In this document: piece by piece, positions 20,935 to 30,130 of the stretch
Layout of the letters: each line of letters begins with the position of its first letter
Position numbering within the stretch: the stretch's first letter is position 1
DNA from: Hydractinia symbiolongicarpus
Lineage: Eukaryota; Cnidaria; Hydrozoa; Anthoathecata; Hydractiniidae
Assembly: GCF_029227915.1 (NCBI RefSeq)
Contig: NC_079878.1
Coordinates: 11,534,001-11,598,000 of the forward strand
DNA length: 64,000 bases
Direction: 5' to 3'
Made by a program: the position numbers and the translations under genes
Notes under the pieces: model-generated
What the model saw: only the letters and a program-made list of their open reading frames with translations
What the model was told of the DNA's origin: nothing
The model's database searches: none

Positions 20935-22122
20935 GATATAGGTAGGGATGATAGGGGTGTTAAGGGTGATAAGGAAGATACCCAACAATCGACGCAACTC
21001 CCTGGAACATCGGGGTCTTGAACGCCAGGTCAGCAGCAGGGAGGTGCGCGTAGGCGATTGGGGTTGGGCACAGAGTCGGCCGGGGACATGCTATTTAGAT
21101 CGAAGGTTGATAGCTTATACACGAATCTTAGGGATGGGATGGGATTGACGCCCAATGCGATACATAGGGATATATTTAGAATCGGGGTGATTGACGAACT
21201 TATTATTAAAAACATTGCTAGGAGGAAGGAAATCTTAACGTAAAAAGTACTCACCTTGGAGAATGGTACCTTCCCAACTATTAAACAGCTCAAAAAGAGA
21301 CTGGGTAGTACGCGTATGAAGGCCATAGGGTTTTATAAATATCAAACACCCAACAAGGGTAGCAAGCCAGAGGAGGGTGAGATAATTCAAATGGAAACAA
21401 TGCAAGTTATACAAAATTTTGCATATGATGTAAAGGGTTTTGTAGATACTTCATTTGCTGGTATCGATCATGAGGAGGATATTAATATAGGAGGATTAAA
21501 ATCCGAAATGGAAACCTTGCAGAATAATATCAAGGAATTGAAGGGTAAAATTATTTCATATGATAGCGAAATCAAGACGAAGGAGGGTAGGCTGAAAGAA
21601 CTCAAAAAGCACAAGGCTGGGGTGCGAAGGCTTCAGGACATTGCCGATCTTAAGAAGGAGATTGATAAATTGAAGAAGGATAGGAAGGTTGCACTGGGTA
21701 GGCATAGTCTACTTTCCTCCGATACTTTTAAGCATCTGAAGAATATTAAGTCCGAGTTGATGAAGATTGCCGGGGATGATATGCTTTTGCTGGAGAAACT
21801 TAAAACCCTTTTCCGGGAGCAGGGGATAACTATGGCGAGTATCGTCTCTGCTATTGGTCTATTGATAAGCACTATTGTACTCTCCGTTACAGAGGAAAGC
21901 GCCGGGGGTACTGCAGGAGGAAGTGCCACAGGAGGTAATGGAAAAGGGTTCGTACAAAAGCAACTTGAGAGGCTTGGGAACTTCCTGAAATATCTTGCTG
22001 CCTTACCCGGTATCATCAGTACGGTAGTCTCCTTCCTTCTGAGGGTAGCATCAACTATCGTGGAATACGCGGCCAAGTATCGTGCTATACGTGAGGAAAT
22101 AGCCTATTTAAGCCATATATAG
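20935..22122 (+). pseudogene. Polinton coiled-coil protein with Gly-rich linker and membrane segments
   Basis: The frame can be read from about 20935, crosses in-frame stops near 21018 and at 21241-21243, then stays open for 288 codons to TAG 22122. Early residues (DMLFRSKVDSLYTNLRDGMG) and TFPTIKQLKKRLGSTRMKA are followed by a long coiled coil (ENLQ-type heptads, about 21510-21700, ending KKEIDKLKKDRK). Near 21820 REQGITMASIVSAIGLLIST begins a hydrophobic helix, then a Gly/Ala/Ser linker, then a second hydrophobic region (YLAALPGIISTVVSFLLRVA). Proteins ending REQG(V/I)T-x-ASI-x-x-AIG are common in cnidarian Polintons but have no proven role; a spike or membrane-penetration protein is possible. 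Confidence 0.65.
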
Positions 22123-22176
22123 GCAACGATGATGTCTGCTCCTATCGTGATTAATGCGACCTTGCTATCCTCCGTG

Positions 22177-22717
22177 TTAATTTTGTGGGGGTTGTTCGGG
22201 TATAGGAGTATGTTTTGGAGGCGTAGTATGTTTGGGAGATATGGATGCTATAGGCTGTTTAGTATGATCGGGAGTATGTATAGGAGGTATAGGAGGTGTA
22301 CTATGCCTAGGAGGTATAGCAGGTTTAGTATGCTTGAGGGGTTCGGCATGCCTCACAATAGGCTTGTTATTTAAATCAAGCTGGATGACATTGGCTGGCC
22401 CAGTCACAATGTTGTTGTTATACCCTACAATTTTTCCTATGCGCAAGTTTATGTCAAAAGGCAACATGTACACGCCATGCATAACGGCAAAATTCACCGG
22501 TGTTTTAGCATATTGTAACACCTTCTGGAATTCTGTAATGTCATGCCCTACATTCTTGACCTTCTACCATGGCTTCAAATATTTGCAATAGGATCTGCCT
22601 TGCTGTGAAGTTGTCTGCATCGAGCCTAGAAGGGATGCCTTGGCCCCTGCTTGAGACCCTATCAATAAGACCAGATAAACCCTGATATTCTCGCTTAGCT
22701 TGGTTAGACCTTCCCAT
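22177..22717 (-). pseudogene. Polinton conserved protein with proline-rich tail, unknown function
   Basis: ATG 22717 begins MGRSNQAKREYQGLSGLIDR and continues to DNFTARQILLQIFEAMVEGQ. A stop near 22543 and a shift lead into a second frame: FQKVLQYAKTPVNFAVMHGV, then MLPFDINLRIGKIVGYNNN and a Pro/His/Thr repeat tail (several PPIPP/PKHTPP units), stopping at 22177. The start lies 2 bases past the stop of the gene upstream, so the two are cotranscribed. No family is recognised. The tail repeats also create a misleading Arg/Tyr/Met frame on the other strand. Confidence 0.45.
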
Positions 22718-22718
22718 G

Positions 22719-23135
22719 TTAGGCCCTGACTATGTGGTAATAGACGTGAAATTTAAAAATGGAGTTGAAAAGGGGTACGGAACCCGTCTTGTGCTTGGTA
22801 CAGATGCCTAGGGCCGTTGTGGTGCAGTGTGTTCCAAAATTTACCTGGATATTCCAGTAGTCCAAGGCCTGCCCTTTCCACCCCAGTTGAACGAGGTCAT
22901 CAAGGTAGATTGTTGGAAACCTGATAACATACTTCGTAAACTCCGGAAATACCACTGAAATATGGGAGTCTGTACTCACGTACAGGTCCTGGTGCTCCAA
23001 ATTTGTAATACCAAGTGGCAATTCTCCCCCGTTACTTTTGCATTTTGCCGGGGGATTATATTTGTATATGTTCTTCTTTGTTATAAAACAAAAGGATATG
23101 AAACAACTGTATATTACAGATATCAGGAAACCCAC
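22719..23135 (-). CDS. Polinton minus-strand protein, possible minor virion protein
   Basis: An open frame of 138 codons ends at 22719. The convincing part begins around KSNGGELPLGITNLEHQDLY (about 23040) and reads through VVFPEFTKYVIRFPTIYLDD, WKGQALDYWNIQVNFGTHC and FKFHVYYHIVRA. Its beta-rich composition would suit a jelly-roll or similar. The upstream hydrophobic residues overlap the start of the opposite-strand gene and are probably not part of it, so the real start is unclear. It is followed immediately by the Pro-rich protein gene. Confidence 0.45.
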   Translation of the reverse strand: MGFLISVIYSCFISFCFITKKNIYKYNPPAKCKSNGGELPLGITNLEHQDLYVSTDSHISVVFPEFTKYVIRFPTIYLDDLVQLGWKGQALDYWNIQVNFGTHCTTTALGICTKHKTGSVPLFNSIFKFHVYYHIVRA

Positions 23136-23657
23136 GATATTTGAAGACTACCTTGGACAAGATAGTAGGATAGCTCTGAAATCCATCAGTATCAGACCCG
23201 GATTTGTATAGTAATAACGAGCTTACTATATGTAAGGTGGGGCCTGACCAGAGGGTGACCCGTATCGAGATTATAAACGGTCTGTACAGGATAGAAGATA
23301 CTGCGGGTATCGCCAATAGCCAATCAGAAGATAAGATCAAACTGTTCGTCCTGAAATCTGGCTACTGCAGGCTTTTTGTCAGCGATGGGTACACGGTGGT
23401 GATTAACAGACCCCTACAGGAGCTTTTGGGCTCCTGTAGGGGTCCTACGACCCCGCAAAAAATACTACACGAGCGGTGACTACGATGCTCTATACAGGAC
23501 TGATATTTACAATAGGTTAAAACTCGTTTGTCCACAGTTAGATGGAGACGACTGCCTGCTCGAGGGTAAAACATCTAAAATCTTGGCCCTGCTTCTCTTC
23601 CGCCATGGAAAGAACGTTACGTTCACCAGCCTTACGATGCATATTCTCATAGAATGA
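23098..23657 (+). pseudogene. Polinton minor-capsid-like protein, frameshifted
   Basis: ATG 23098 gives MKQLYITDIRKPTIFEDYLG and ALKSISIRPGF before stops at about 23209. A second frame continues with NNELTICKV, VTRIEIINGLYRIEDTAGIA and KIKLFVLKSGYCRLFVSDGY to PLQELLG. A third frame carries YYTSGDYDALYRTDIYNRLK and CPQLDGDDCLLEGKTSKILA, ending at 23657. The order fits the second, smaller capsid-type protein (penton-like) of Polintons. A perfect 15-bp inverted repeat (23409-23444) falls exactly where the second frame loses similarity, so it may mark the damaging mutation. Confidence 0.6.
23409..23444. repeat. Perfect 15-bp inverted repeat inside a coding region
   Basis: GACCCCTACAGGAGC is followed by a 6-nt loop and its exact complement. 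It lies inside the minor-capsid-like gene and looks like a local template-switch product rather than a designed terminator, although a transcriptional role cannot be excluded. Confidence 0.7.
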
Positions 23658-24020
23658 ATGAATGATGTACCTAAGCTGTACCTAAATTTACCTAGTGCAC
23701 CTGCGCAAGGCGATATGCAGGATGAAGGACAGGTCTTTAGGTTAAAAAAGATCGAGGAAACAGAACAATATCTCCGGGATTAACACATGGGTTCGCTTCT
23801 GCGACCATGGATTGCTTGGCGTTAGGGTATTTACGTCTGGATTGGGGATAGGAGCTATGGCCTCAGGTATAGAGTCCCCTTGGCATGTGTAGCCTGATTA
23901 GCCGCGAAAAGTTATATGCTGCTGAAGGAACAGATGCGACAACGCTTTAATAGGATAGTAAATAGTATTAACAAACAAGCGCGTGCACAGTTAGTTGCCA
24001 GAGGAAGAGAGGAGGGAAGG
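23658..24020 (+). pseudogene. Polinton small conserved protein, broken
   Basis: ATG 23658 follows the previous stop directly. The first frame reads LPSAPAQGDMQDEGQVFRLK and KIEETEQYLRD, then stops at 23781-23783. Similarity-like text continues in another frame (GVRVFTSGLGIGAMASGI, about 23815-23870), and a later frame gives LLKEQMRQRFNRIVNSINKQ to about 24010. The pattern (short acidic N-terminus, Gly/Ala-rich hydrophobic middle, basic helical end) is typical of a small protein near the end of cnidarian Polintons. Function is unknown. Confidence 0.4.
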
Positions 24021-24163
24021 CAAGATGTTTTTTAAAAAAATCAATCTGTGAAGTATGTGAGTGGCACTTCCATTAAGATGCTTTGCTGGTACATTTATTA
24101 TAGTTTTGTTACAACAGGGTTGTAAGATAACGTTTCAAATCACCCCAAAAAAGGTAGCCCCCT

Positions 24164-24526
24164 TCACACATATTTGAGCACCCAGGGCTTCTTTTCAACA
24201 GCCTTGTTACACATGTCTTGAGTCCTGAGATGATCCGGAACATCCTTAAGCCTGGGGTGATTCTTTTCAACAACCCCATTCCACATATCCTGCGTCTTGA
24301 AACGGTCCGAAATATGCTCAAGTATAACAAGATCTTTTTGAACAGCCTTGTTACACATGTCCTATGTCTTGAACCTATCCGGTACATACTTCAGCACCCG
24401 GTGATTCATTTCAATAGCCTTGTTACACATGTCCTGCGTCCTGAGCCTGTCCGGTACATACTCGAGCATATAGGCCTGCTTTTCAACAGCCTTGTTGCAC
24501 ATGTCCTGTGTCTTGAAACAACTCAT
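24164..24526 (-). pseudogene. Short-repeat protein (DUF4116-like), one stop
   Basis: From ATG 24526 the protein is five copies of a unit of about 24 residues, of the form TQDMCNKAVEKxxxxLxYVPDRL. The repeats are near-perfect; an in-frame TAG (24362-24364) replaces Gln in the third, and the frame ends at TGA 24164. A TATATATAA stretch lies just before the start. Such arrays resemble DUF4116 repeats found in some viral, bacterial and cnidarian mobile proteins; their function is unknown. It faces the right terminal repeat. Confidence 0.65.
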
Positions 24527-24576
24527 TTATATATACACATTTCAAAAAATTTATAGGATTACACAGTTAATCCCCT

Positions 24577-24838
24577 TTTTACTGCGCATGCGTTGATTTT
24601 TAAGGAATATTAGTATCATTAGGGGATTCCCCCTGTATGCGCGTAGAATATTATGGGAAATTGCGCTAGAAGTTTTTTGATCTTTTATTCTACAGATGAC
24701 GTCATCACTTTATAGGGACTTTACCCCGCTAGGCATGGCTAAGCATGGTATGGTGCGGCAGGGTGCTGGATTTGTTGTGACGTAACTGTTGTACACGCAC
24801 GCGACTGAGCCAGAAGGAACATTTCCCTATCTCTAGCT
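24577..24838. repeat. Polinton right terminal inverted repeat
   Basis: Reverse complement of the left repeat with scattered substitutions, for example TACTGCGCATGCGTTGATT at its inner end and GCCAGAAGGAACATTTCCC near its outer end. The substitution level between the two arms indicates they diverged after insertion. Confidence 0.93.
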
Positions 24839-25374
24839 TCTGCGTCACTCACAACTTTTTGTTCTGAAAGCTGCCTCTCTATGCCTTGCGCCATCCCTTT
24901 TTCACCACTGCAGTCAGTAATTCTGAGGTAAGTAGCAATTCTCAGGGATAGCTATACCCTTCCCAGCTTTTAAAAAATTTATTGGACCGAAGATAAAAAA
25001 TAATGTTATGATCATTTTTATTAAGTGATTGTCATTTTCTTCGAACTTTTGTGAATGAAATATTGGCTAGGCATGGCAAAAGAAAAAAGTCTCGACAAAC
25101 TTTTTCTCTGCGTGATAAAACACCATTAAAAACAAGGCAAAAAAAGGCTTAACGTAATTCTTAGTATAAACTCATCTTGTAAGTACATTTAAAATATACT
25201 ATAACCTTACTAAGTTTCACGGAACTAGGTTTTGCGGATGGGTGGGCTCATTTTTATTATTCATAATTATTCGTTTTGCGGGAATTAAGTTTGTCGAAAA
25301 CTTAATAAACTTGCGAATCCCAAAATTTATTTCCACGAAATTTCGTTTCATTTGAGAACAATAACAAATAACAT
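24839..25374. other. Gene-free stretch
   Basis: Nothing supportable is seen apart from a GAGGTAAGT-like donor at about 24925 that could end a short exon. Confidence 0.35.
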
Positions 25375-25700
25375 TTTGCTCATAAGCCGGCCTGTCCCGG
25401 TTATGTTCGTTCTCTAAGTGCTAAATAATATTTTTATAACTGTCGTACATAAGTGCCAAATAATATAAAAAGTGTCGTACCTGCCCCCATTATGCACGTT
25501 CTATAAATTCCAAAAAATATTAGACTGTCGTACATAAGTCGGCCTGCCCCGATTATGTGCATTTTTTAAGTAACAAATGATATTAGACTGTCGTATATAA
25601 ACCCTGCCCTGATTATGTTCCTTTTAAAAGTGCCAAATAATATTTTTTAACTGTCGTACATTATAAGCCGGCCTTTCCTGATTAGGTTGCCCTGATTATG
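25375..25700. repeat. Degenerate tandem repeat, unit about 70-80 bp
   Basis: About five units of the pattern AAGCCGGCCTGTCCCGGTTATG, a TTCT run, AAGTGCCAAATAATATT and ACTGTCGTACAT. Units differ by small indels. No coding. Confidence 0.65.
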
Positions 25701-27370
25701 TATTTTCTGACCCATTGTTACACCTGGACAAGCTGCCGTACATAATCAGGGCATCGTTTATTATCCGGGCATATTTTTTAATTGTGTGTCCCTACTCTTT
25801 AGTGGAGGATTCTAAGTATCGTTTGTAGAGAGAGGATGTTGTGTGGGTAAAGTGATGACCTACGAATCAAGGGCTTCAGCAGAGGCACAGGCCTGGTTTC
25901 TTATACCGCTTTCTGCTCGGGAAATTGATCCATGATAGAGTCAAAACAACCCGACCTAACGTGAGCGGTCGGTCATTATGAAGGGCCTGTTTATAACGAA
26001 AGGGTTACCTCTATATAATTCTTTCTCAATTTGTTTGTTAGCCATGCTTAACAGATTTGGTAAGTTATCGATGTCAAGCCACGTGCGATTATTGCTAAAG
26101 AAGACTAAGTCACGTGATTTATGGGCAAATATAATGGGTAGGTGAAAGGAACTATAATGGTGAGATTTTAATTGTTTAGGGGGACCACTGCGCCTTGGGC
26201 AAGTGACGTAATGTAAAGTTTGTGAGTAGCGAATGTAAAACAAGACCGATGCGCCGTGTTGGTGACGTGGAACACGCGCGCCTAGGGGTAATCTCGATGA
26301 ATATTAAAGTAGGCTAACGACCGAGCAAGCGTGTATGTACAGTGCAAACACTCGATAAAATTTTTTCCTATAAAGGGGTAAAGGAAATGGTGAAGGTATT
26401 CATACACCCTTCCCTCTTGTGTATACGGACTCTTGAAACGCGGGTACACCGCAGAGCTGGTTGTATTTGCTGGGGTAAAAAAATTCAATTCTGAAACCGA
26501 AAATAGGACTGAAAACACAAGAGTTGATAATAAAAATTGATAAATAACAAAAGCTGCATAGACAGTCTTGTTATATAATGCAAGGTATAAAATGTATTAT
26601 GCATAACATGTTAATTCGGTACAAATAGAATAATATCCATTTTATTTGATAGTGGTAATTGTCTGTGATACATTCTATATAGTAAGTATACAGCCGTTAT
26701 CGAAGTAGGTTACATCGGTAAAGCTTTAACAGTGTCTGCGGTTAGCTTAGCTGCGTTCCTATGTCGTTTTAGTACAAAAAATCGCAATATAGCTGTTTCC
26801 CAGGTCTGTCATAATGGGTGTTTTGCATTGTTGTCTAACCCAGCGTCATAATGACTTATTTAATACTGGTCTAGCAAAAGGAATGTCAATTTCGATGGGT
26901 GATTGGATTTTACAATATTCCGTCGTTATTGTTACGTCATTGTTTATTTTTACCAACATGATAGTAGGTTTTTTGCATTACAATTTTTTTTAATTCGATT
27001 AAAAACGATGATGTGCCAATGTCGAGGGATCCATATCGTCGATTCCGAGGCAAAGAACATGTTGGGATGGGGCCTAAAAAGAGAGAGGGATGTTCCGGTA
27101 ATAGCATGATAAATAGTTATGTAAATACAAAGTTGTTGGTAGGAACATGAGCCTAAAAAGAGAAAGGAAGGGATGTTTTTTACAGAAGATATGGTAACCC
27201 ATCTGTTCTATCAGGATAACTAGTTATATAAATACAAATGGATTGGTAGGTGGTTCGTGTTATATAAAATCTTGTTATAGTATATAATAATCCTGAAATT
27301 TTTTTAGTTTATTTTAAGTCTTAAATCATTTTGAGTTTGTAATTGCTAGTGAGACTCAGTTAATTTTACA
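25701..27370. other. Gene-free stretch with short open frames
   Basis: Two minus-strand open frames (25956-26243 and 26282-26518) have no recognised motif. Positions 27000-27190 contain two related copies of a block with CCTAAAAAGAGAGAGGGATG-like text. I see no supported gene. Confidence 0.35.
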
Positions 27371-27379
27371 CTCGGGAGC

Positions 27380-28920
27380 TTATACAACCCTTGTCTTGAC
27401 AAGTAAATCCTTGATCTTCTTATGCCGCATAGTTGCAATAATGGGAGAGTCAGGCCAGATTTTATTGAGCTCTTGGCCATTCTCTATAAGGTTTATTAAT
27501 AATTTTATATAGCAATGTTTATTAATAATTTTTTTGATTGTAGTATTGTCCTTGGAAAACTGTATGAGGAAAACTAGAAATCTTTGCGTATTATCTATTT
27601 TAGGTGTATCGTGATAGAGTACATCCTTTTGTGATAAGTTTTTTATTTTTTTCATGTTTTCTTGTATTAGTTTTTTGGGATATCCTCGGTTTTTATTAAC
27701 ACATTCCAAATTTTTAATGCTTTTTTGAGCATATCATCCTTGGTAAGAAGCATTCTGTATCTTAGGGATTGGCAGTATATGATGGAGGATTTCGTAAATG
27801 TTGGATGGAAGGAGATGAAGTGGAGGAGGCTAAATGTATCAGGGGGTTTGGTGTATCAACTAGAATAAGGCTTTCGATCTTTTCCTACATGTATTTATGT
27901 GTCCAAAAATTAATTTTCTCCCTAGAATAGGTAAAAGTGAATTTGATATGGGAGTAAAGTGAATTAATTTTTTCAAAAAGTTTTCGTAGACATTCTTCTG
28001 TGACAGTACATATGAAAAAACGTCATCGATAAAACGTTTCCAAAGCATAAAAGCTGTGGTAAGGGGAAATATGTTAATACTTTCATGGTGGCCTATGCAA
28101 ATACACGATTAAGGGGGTGCACATTTAGAGCCCATGGCTGTGCCATGCATTTGTTAGTAATAATCATCCATGAATATAAAACAGTTTTGTTTTAGGACAA
28201 AGTCCATCATTATTATAATAGTGTTTAAAGGAGGAGTTTCTGGGGGAAGGTTGTCATTATTTTTTGATAGAGTTTCTAGTAAAACTTCGATGCCTTCATC
28301 ACGAGGTATGTTAGTGTAGAGTGATACTACATCAGCAGTAACTAAAATAGCATTTGGGGGAAGGGGAGGAAGTTCTAAAATATTTCTGAGAAAATGTTTA
28401 GTATCCTTTATGTAAGAAGGTAATAACTTCATGACAGGTTGGCATATATGATCTAAAAATGCTGATATGTTTTTTGTTGGAGAGTCGTTAGCTGATGCTA
28501 TGGGTCTAGGGGGTACATTAGGTTTGCGTATTTTGGGTAATCCATAAAAAAGTTGTGTGCGTGGAGGAGTGGTTGGTTCTAAAAAATTAGCAAGTTCTCT
28601 TGTTATTCTATGTATGGAATATAGAAAGCGAAAAAGTGTTGATATATCATTCGCAATCTGAAAAGTGGGGTCAAAAGGTAACTTTTTGTAGTATTTTGTG
28701 TTTTGTCTGCTGCTTGAAATATGAGGTCAGAGTTGTTTTTCAAATTTTGTAAGAGTTCAACTTCTTCGTATGACAAATTGTGGGACATAAATAATTGTCA
28801 ATTGGGGGAATAATTAAAAGTAACTTCAATTTCACTTTTTATTCTACAGAAATATTCCTGGAGATTAGGCTGTTGGGTAGGAGGGGGACTCCAGTTGGAG
28901 GGTTTCTTAGGCATTGTAAG
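27380..28920 (-). pseudogene. Penelope-like reverse transcriptase, broken
   Basis: ATG at about 28913 begins MPKKPSNWSPPPTQQPN. Next come LSYEEVELLQNLKNNSDLIF (28790), a LYGLPKIRKPNVPPRPIAS-type stretch across a shift (about 28510-28550), SYIKDTKHFLRNILELPPLP (28420), motif A in LVTADVVSLYTNIP (28300-28340), QMHGTAMGSKCAPP (28130-28170), motif C in LWKRFIDDVFSYV (28010-28045) and the C-terminal NKIWPDSPIIATMRHKKIKD (27400-27470), ending at 27380. This order is specific for Penelope-like RTs. Stops occur after MDDYY, after the motif-B region and elsewhere, with at least three frame changes, so it is inactive. Confidence 0.85.
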
Positions 28921-29143
28921 GCTTGAGTTGCATAAGCGAAAGTAATATCATAGGCTTATACACCTTATAATTTTTTATAAGGGTTTTGACTGGTCAATTA
29001 AAAAAGTGGATGTAATAGGTATAAATTTTAATTTTCCTTCAATATAAATTGTGATAATTTGTAAGAGGATAAATTTCTAGTTAGTCGTGTTAGGAAATTA
29101 TTTTGATTAATTCTATTTTTTGTTTTGTTTTTACAATTTGTGC

Positions 29144-30130
29144 TTAGTCCCATGGATCAGTATTTCTTGGGTTCCTTATGGTTAAAGTGGATGTCAAGCA
29201 GTTGTTATGGTTTTTGTCTTCTTGTATTTCCGTGTTGTTTATCGTTATGTGTTGGTGGTCGGGTAGGAGTGAAATTATGTCTATTGCAGAAATGGATCTG
29301 TTGTGTCTGGTGCTTGAGAGAGGGTTGTGGTGTAGCATATGTAACCTCTTGCGGCTATAATGTGTAGTATGTGGATAGTTATTGTTAGTGTTTTGTTGCT
29401 CAGTCAGTTTAACCTTTTTTGTCATGTCAGGTTGAGGTCTTGTTGTGGTAGCTGGTCGTTTTGGAGTTTGTTGTCCTGTGATTTTTGTTACGTGTTGTTT
29501 GGGTCTTAGAGAGGATGGTGGTAGTTTAGGTTGTTGTGAGGAATTCATAGTTACATAATTTTCTTTTAGTTTTTCAGTTATATTTGGGCTAGATAGGCTG
29601 TTTCTCAATGTGTCTACTTTCTGTTTACATTTGTTTGTTTGTGCTTTGTGACACTCCAGCATAGTATCTCTTACTTGTGTGGATGCGTTATGTAATATGT
29701 CATTTCCATATAGTCATTAGGTTTGGAGAAAGTTCGTATGCACGTGTAAGTTTCACTGTAAGTCCTCCAGGTATAAAGTCAATACGTTTGGTTAAAGTTA
29801 AGGTTTTAAGTTGGTTAATGTGATAGTCCATGGTTGAATGTAAGGTATTGTAAAGGGATCGCACATTTCTGTAAGTGTGTGGGAGTGATATAAAGTCAGA
29901 ATTAGTGGTGGCAGCCTGTTTGTTTTCAGCAGGAGTGGTACCTACTTCAGAAACAGCAGTGACAGCACTGGTAGCTGTACTACGCAACTCTTTCTCAGTG
30001 GAAGGATCACTTGTCACGGCAGAGTTGATTTCCCCTGGTGTAACTGTAGGACTCCTCCCCTCAAGTGCTGGAGACCCAGAACGCGTTCAGTCACGCAACA
30101 GACTTTCTTCTTTTCTAAGAGGTGGCTTTT
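29144..30130 (-). pseudogene. Penelope-like element ORF1-type protein, broken
   Basis: The upstream part (from about 30130, with one TGA) contains TYRNVRSLYNTLHSTMDYHI and KRIDFIPGGLTVKLTRAYEL and stops at 29700. After two stops it resumes with MLECHKAQTNKCKQKVDTLR, a helical segment, then a Pro/Thr/Gln-rich basic region with KRPATTTRPQPDMTKKVKL, ending at 29144. It precedes the RT as expected for the N-terminal product of such elements. A nucleic-acid-binding role is likely from the basic composition but unproven. Confidence 0.55.

Larger units (their letters stand above)
10050..24838. mobile_element. Polinton/Maverick (adintovirus-like) element, complete length but decayed
   Basis: The 14.8-kb unit has terminal inverted repeats of about 260 bp and encodes the hallmark set for self-synthesising transposons of virus origin: protein-primed DNA polymerase B, retroviral-type integrase and double-jelly-roll capsid protein, plus small accessory proteins. 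Gene blocks alternate in strand: plus 10374-18051, minus 18192-20917, plus 20935-22122, minus 22177-23135, plus 23098-24020, minus 24164-24526. Almost every gene has stops or shifts, so this is an old integrated copy. Exact ends and the 5-6-bp target duplication could not be settled because the outermost bases of the two repeats differ. Confidence 0.93.
27380..30130 (-). mobile_element. Penelope-like retroelement, degraded
   Basis: The minus strand carries two consecutive coding blocks: an upstream ORF1-like region (29144-30130) and a downstream reverse transcriptase of Penelope type (27380-28920). No GIY-YIG endonuclease is visible downstream, so it is either lost or the element is of an endonuclease-deficient kind. 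Terminal repeats were not found. Confidence 0.75.

Noticed and set aside
22129-22374. Plus-strand frame rich in Arg, Tyr and Met
   Set aside because: It lies opposite the proline-rich repeats of a minus-strand Polinton gene and is explained by them.
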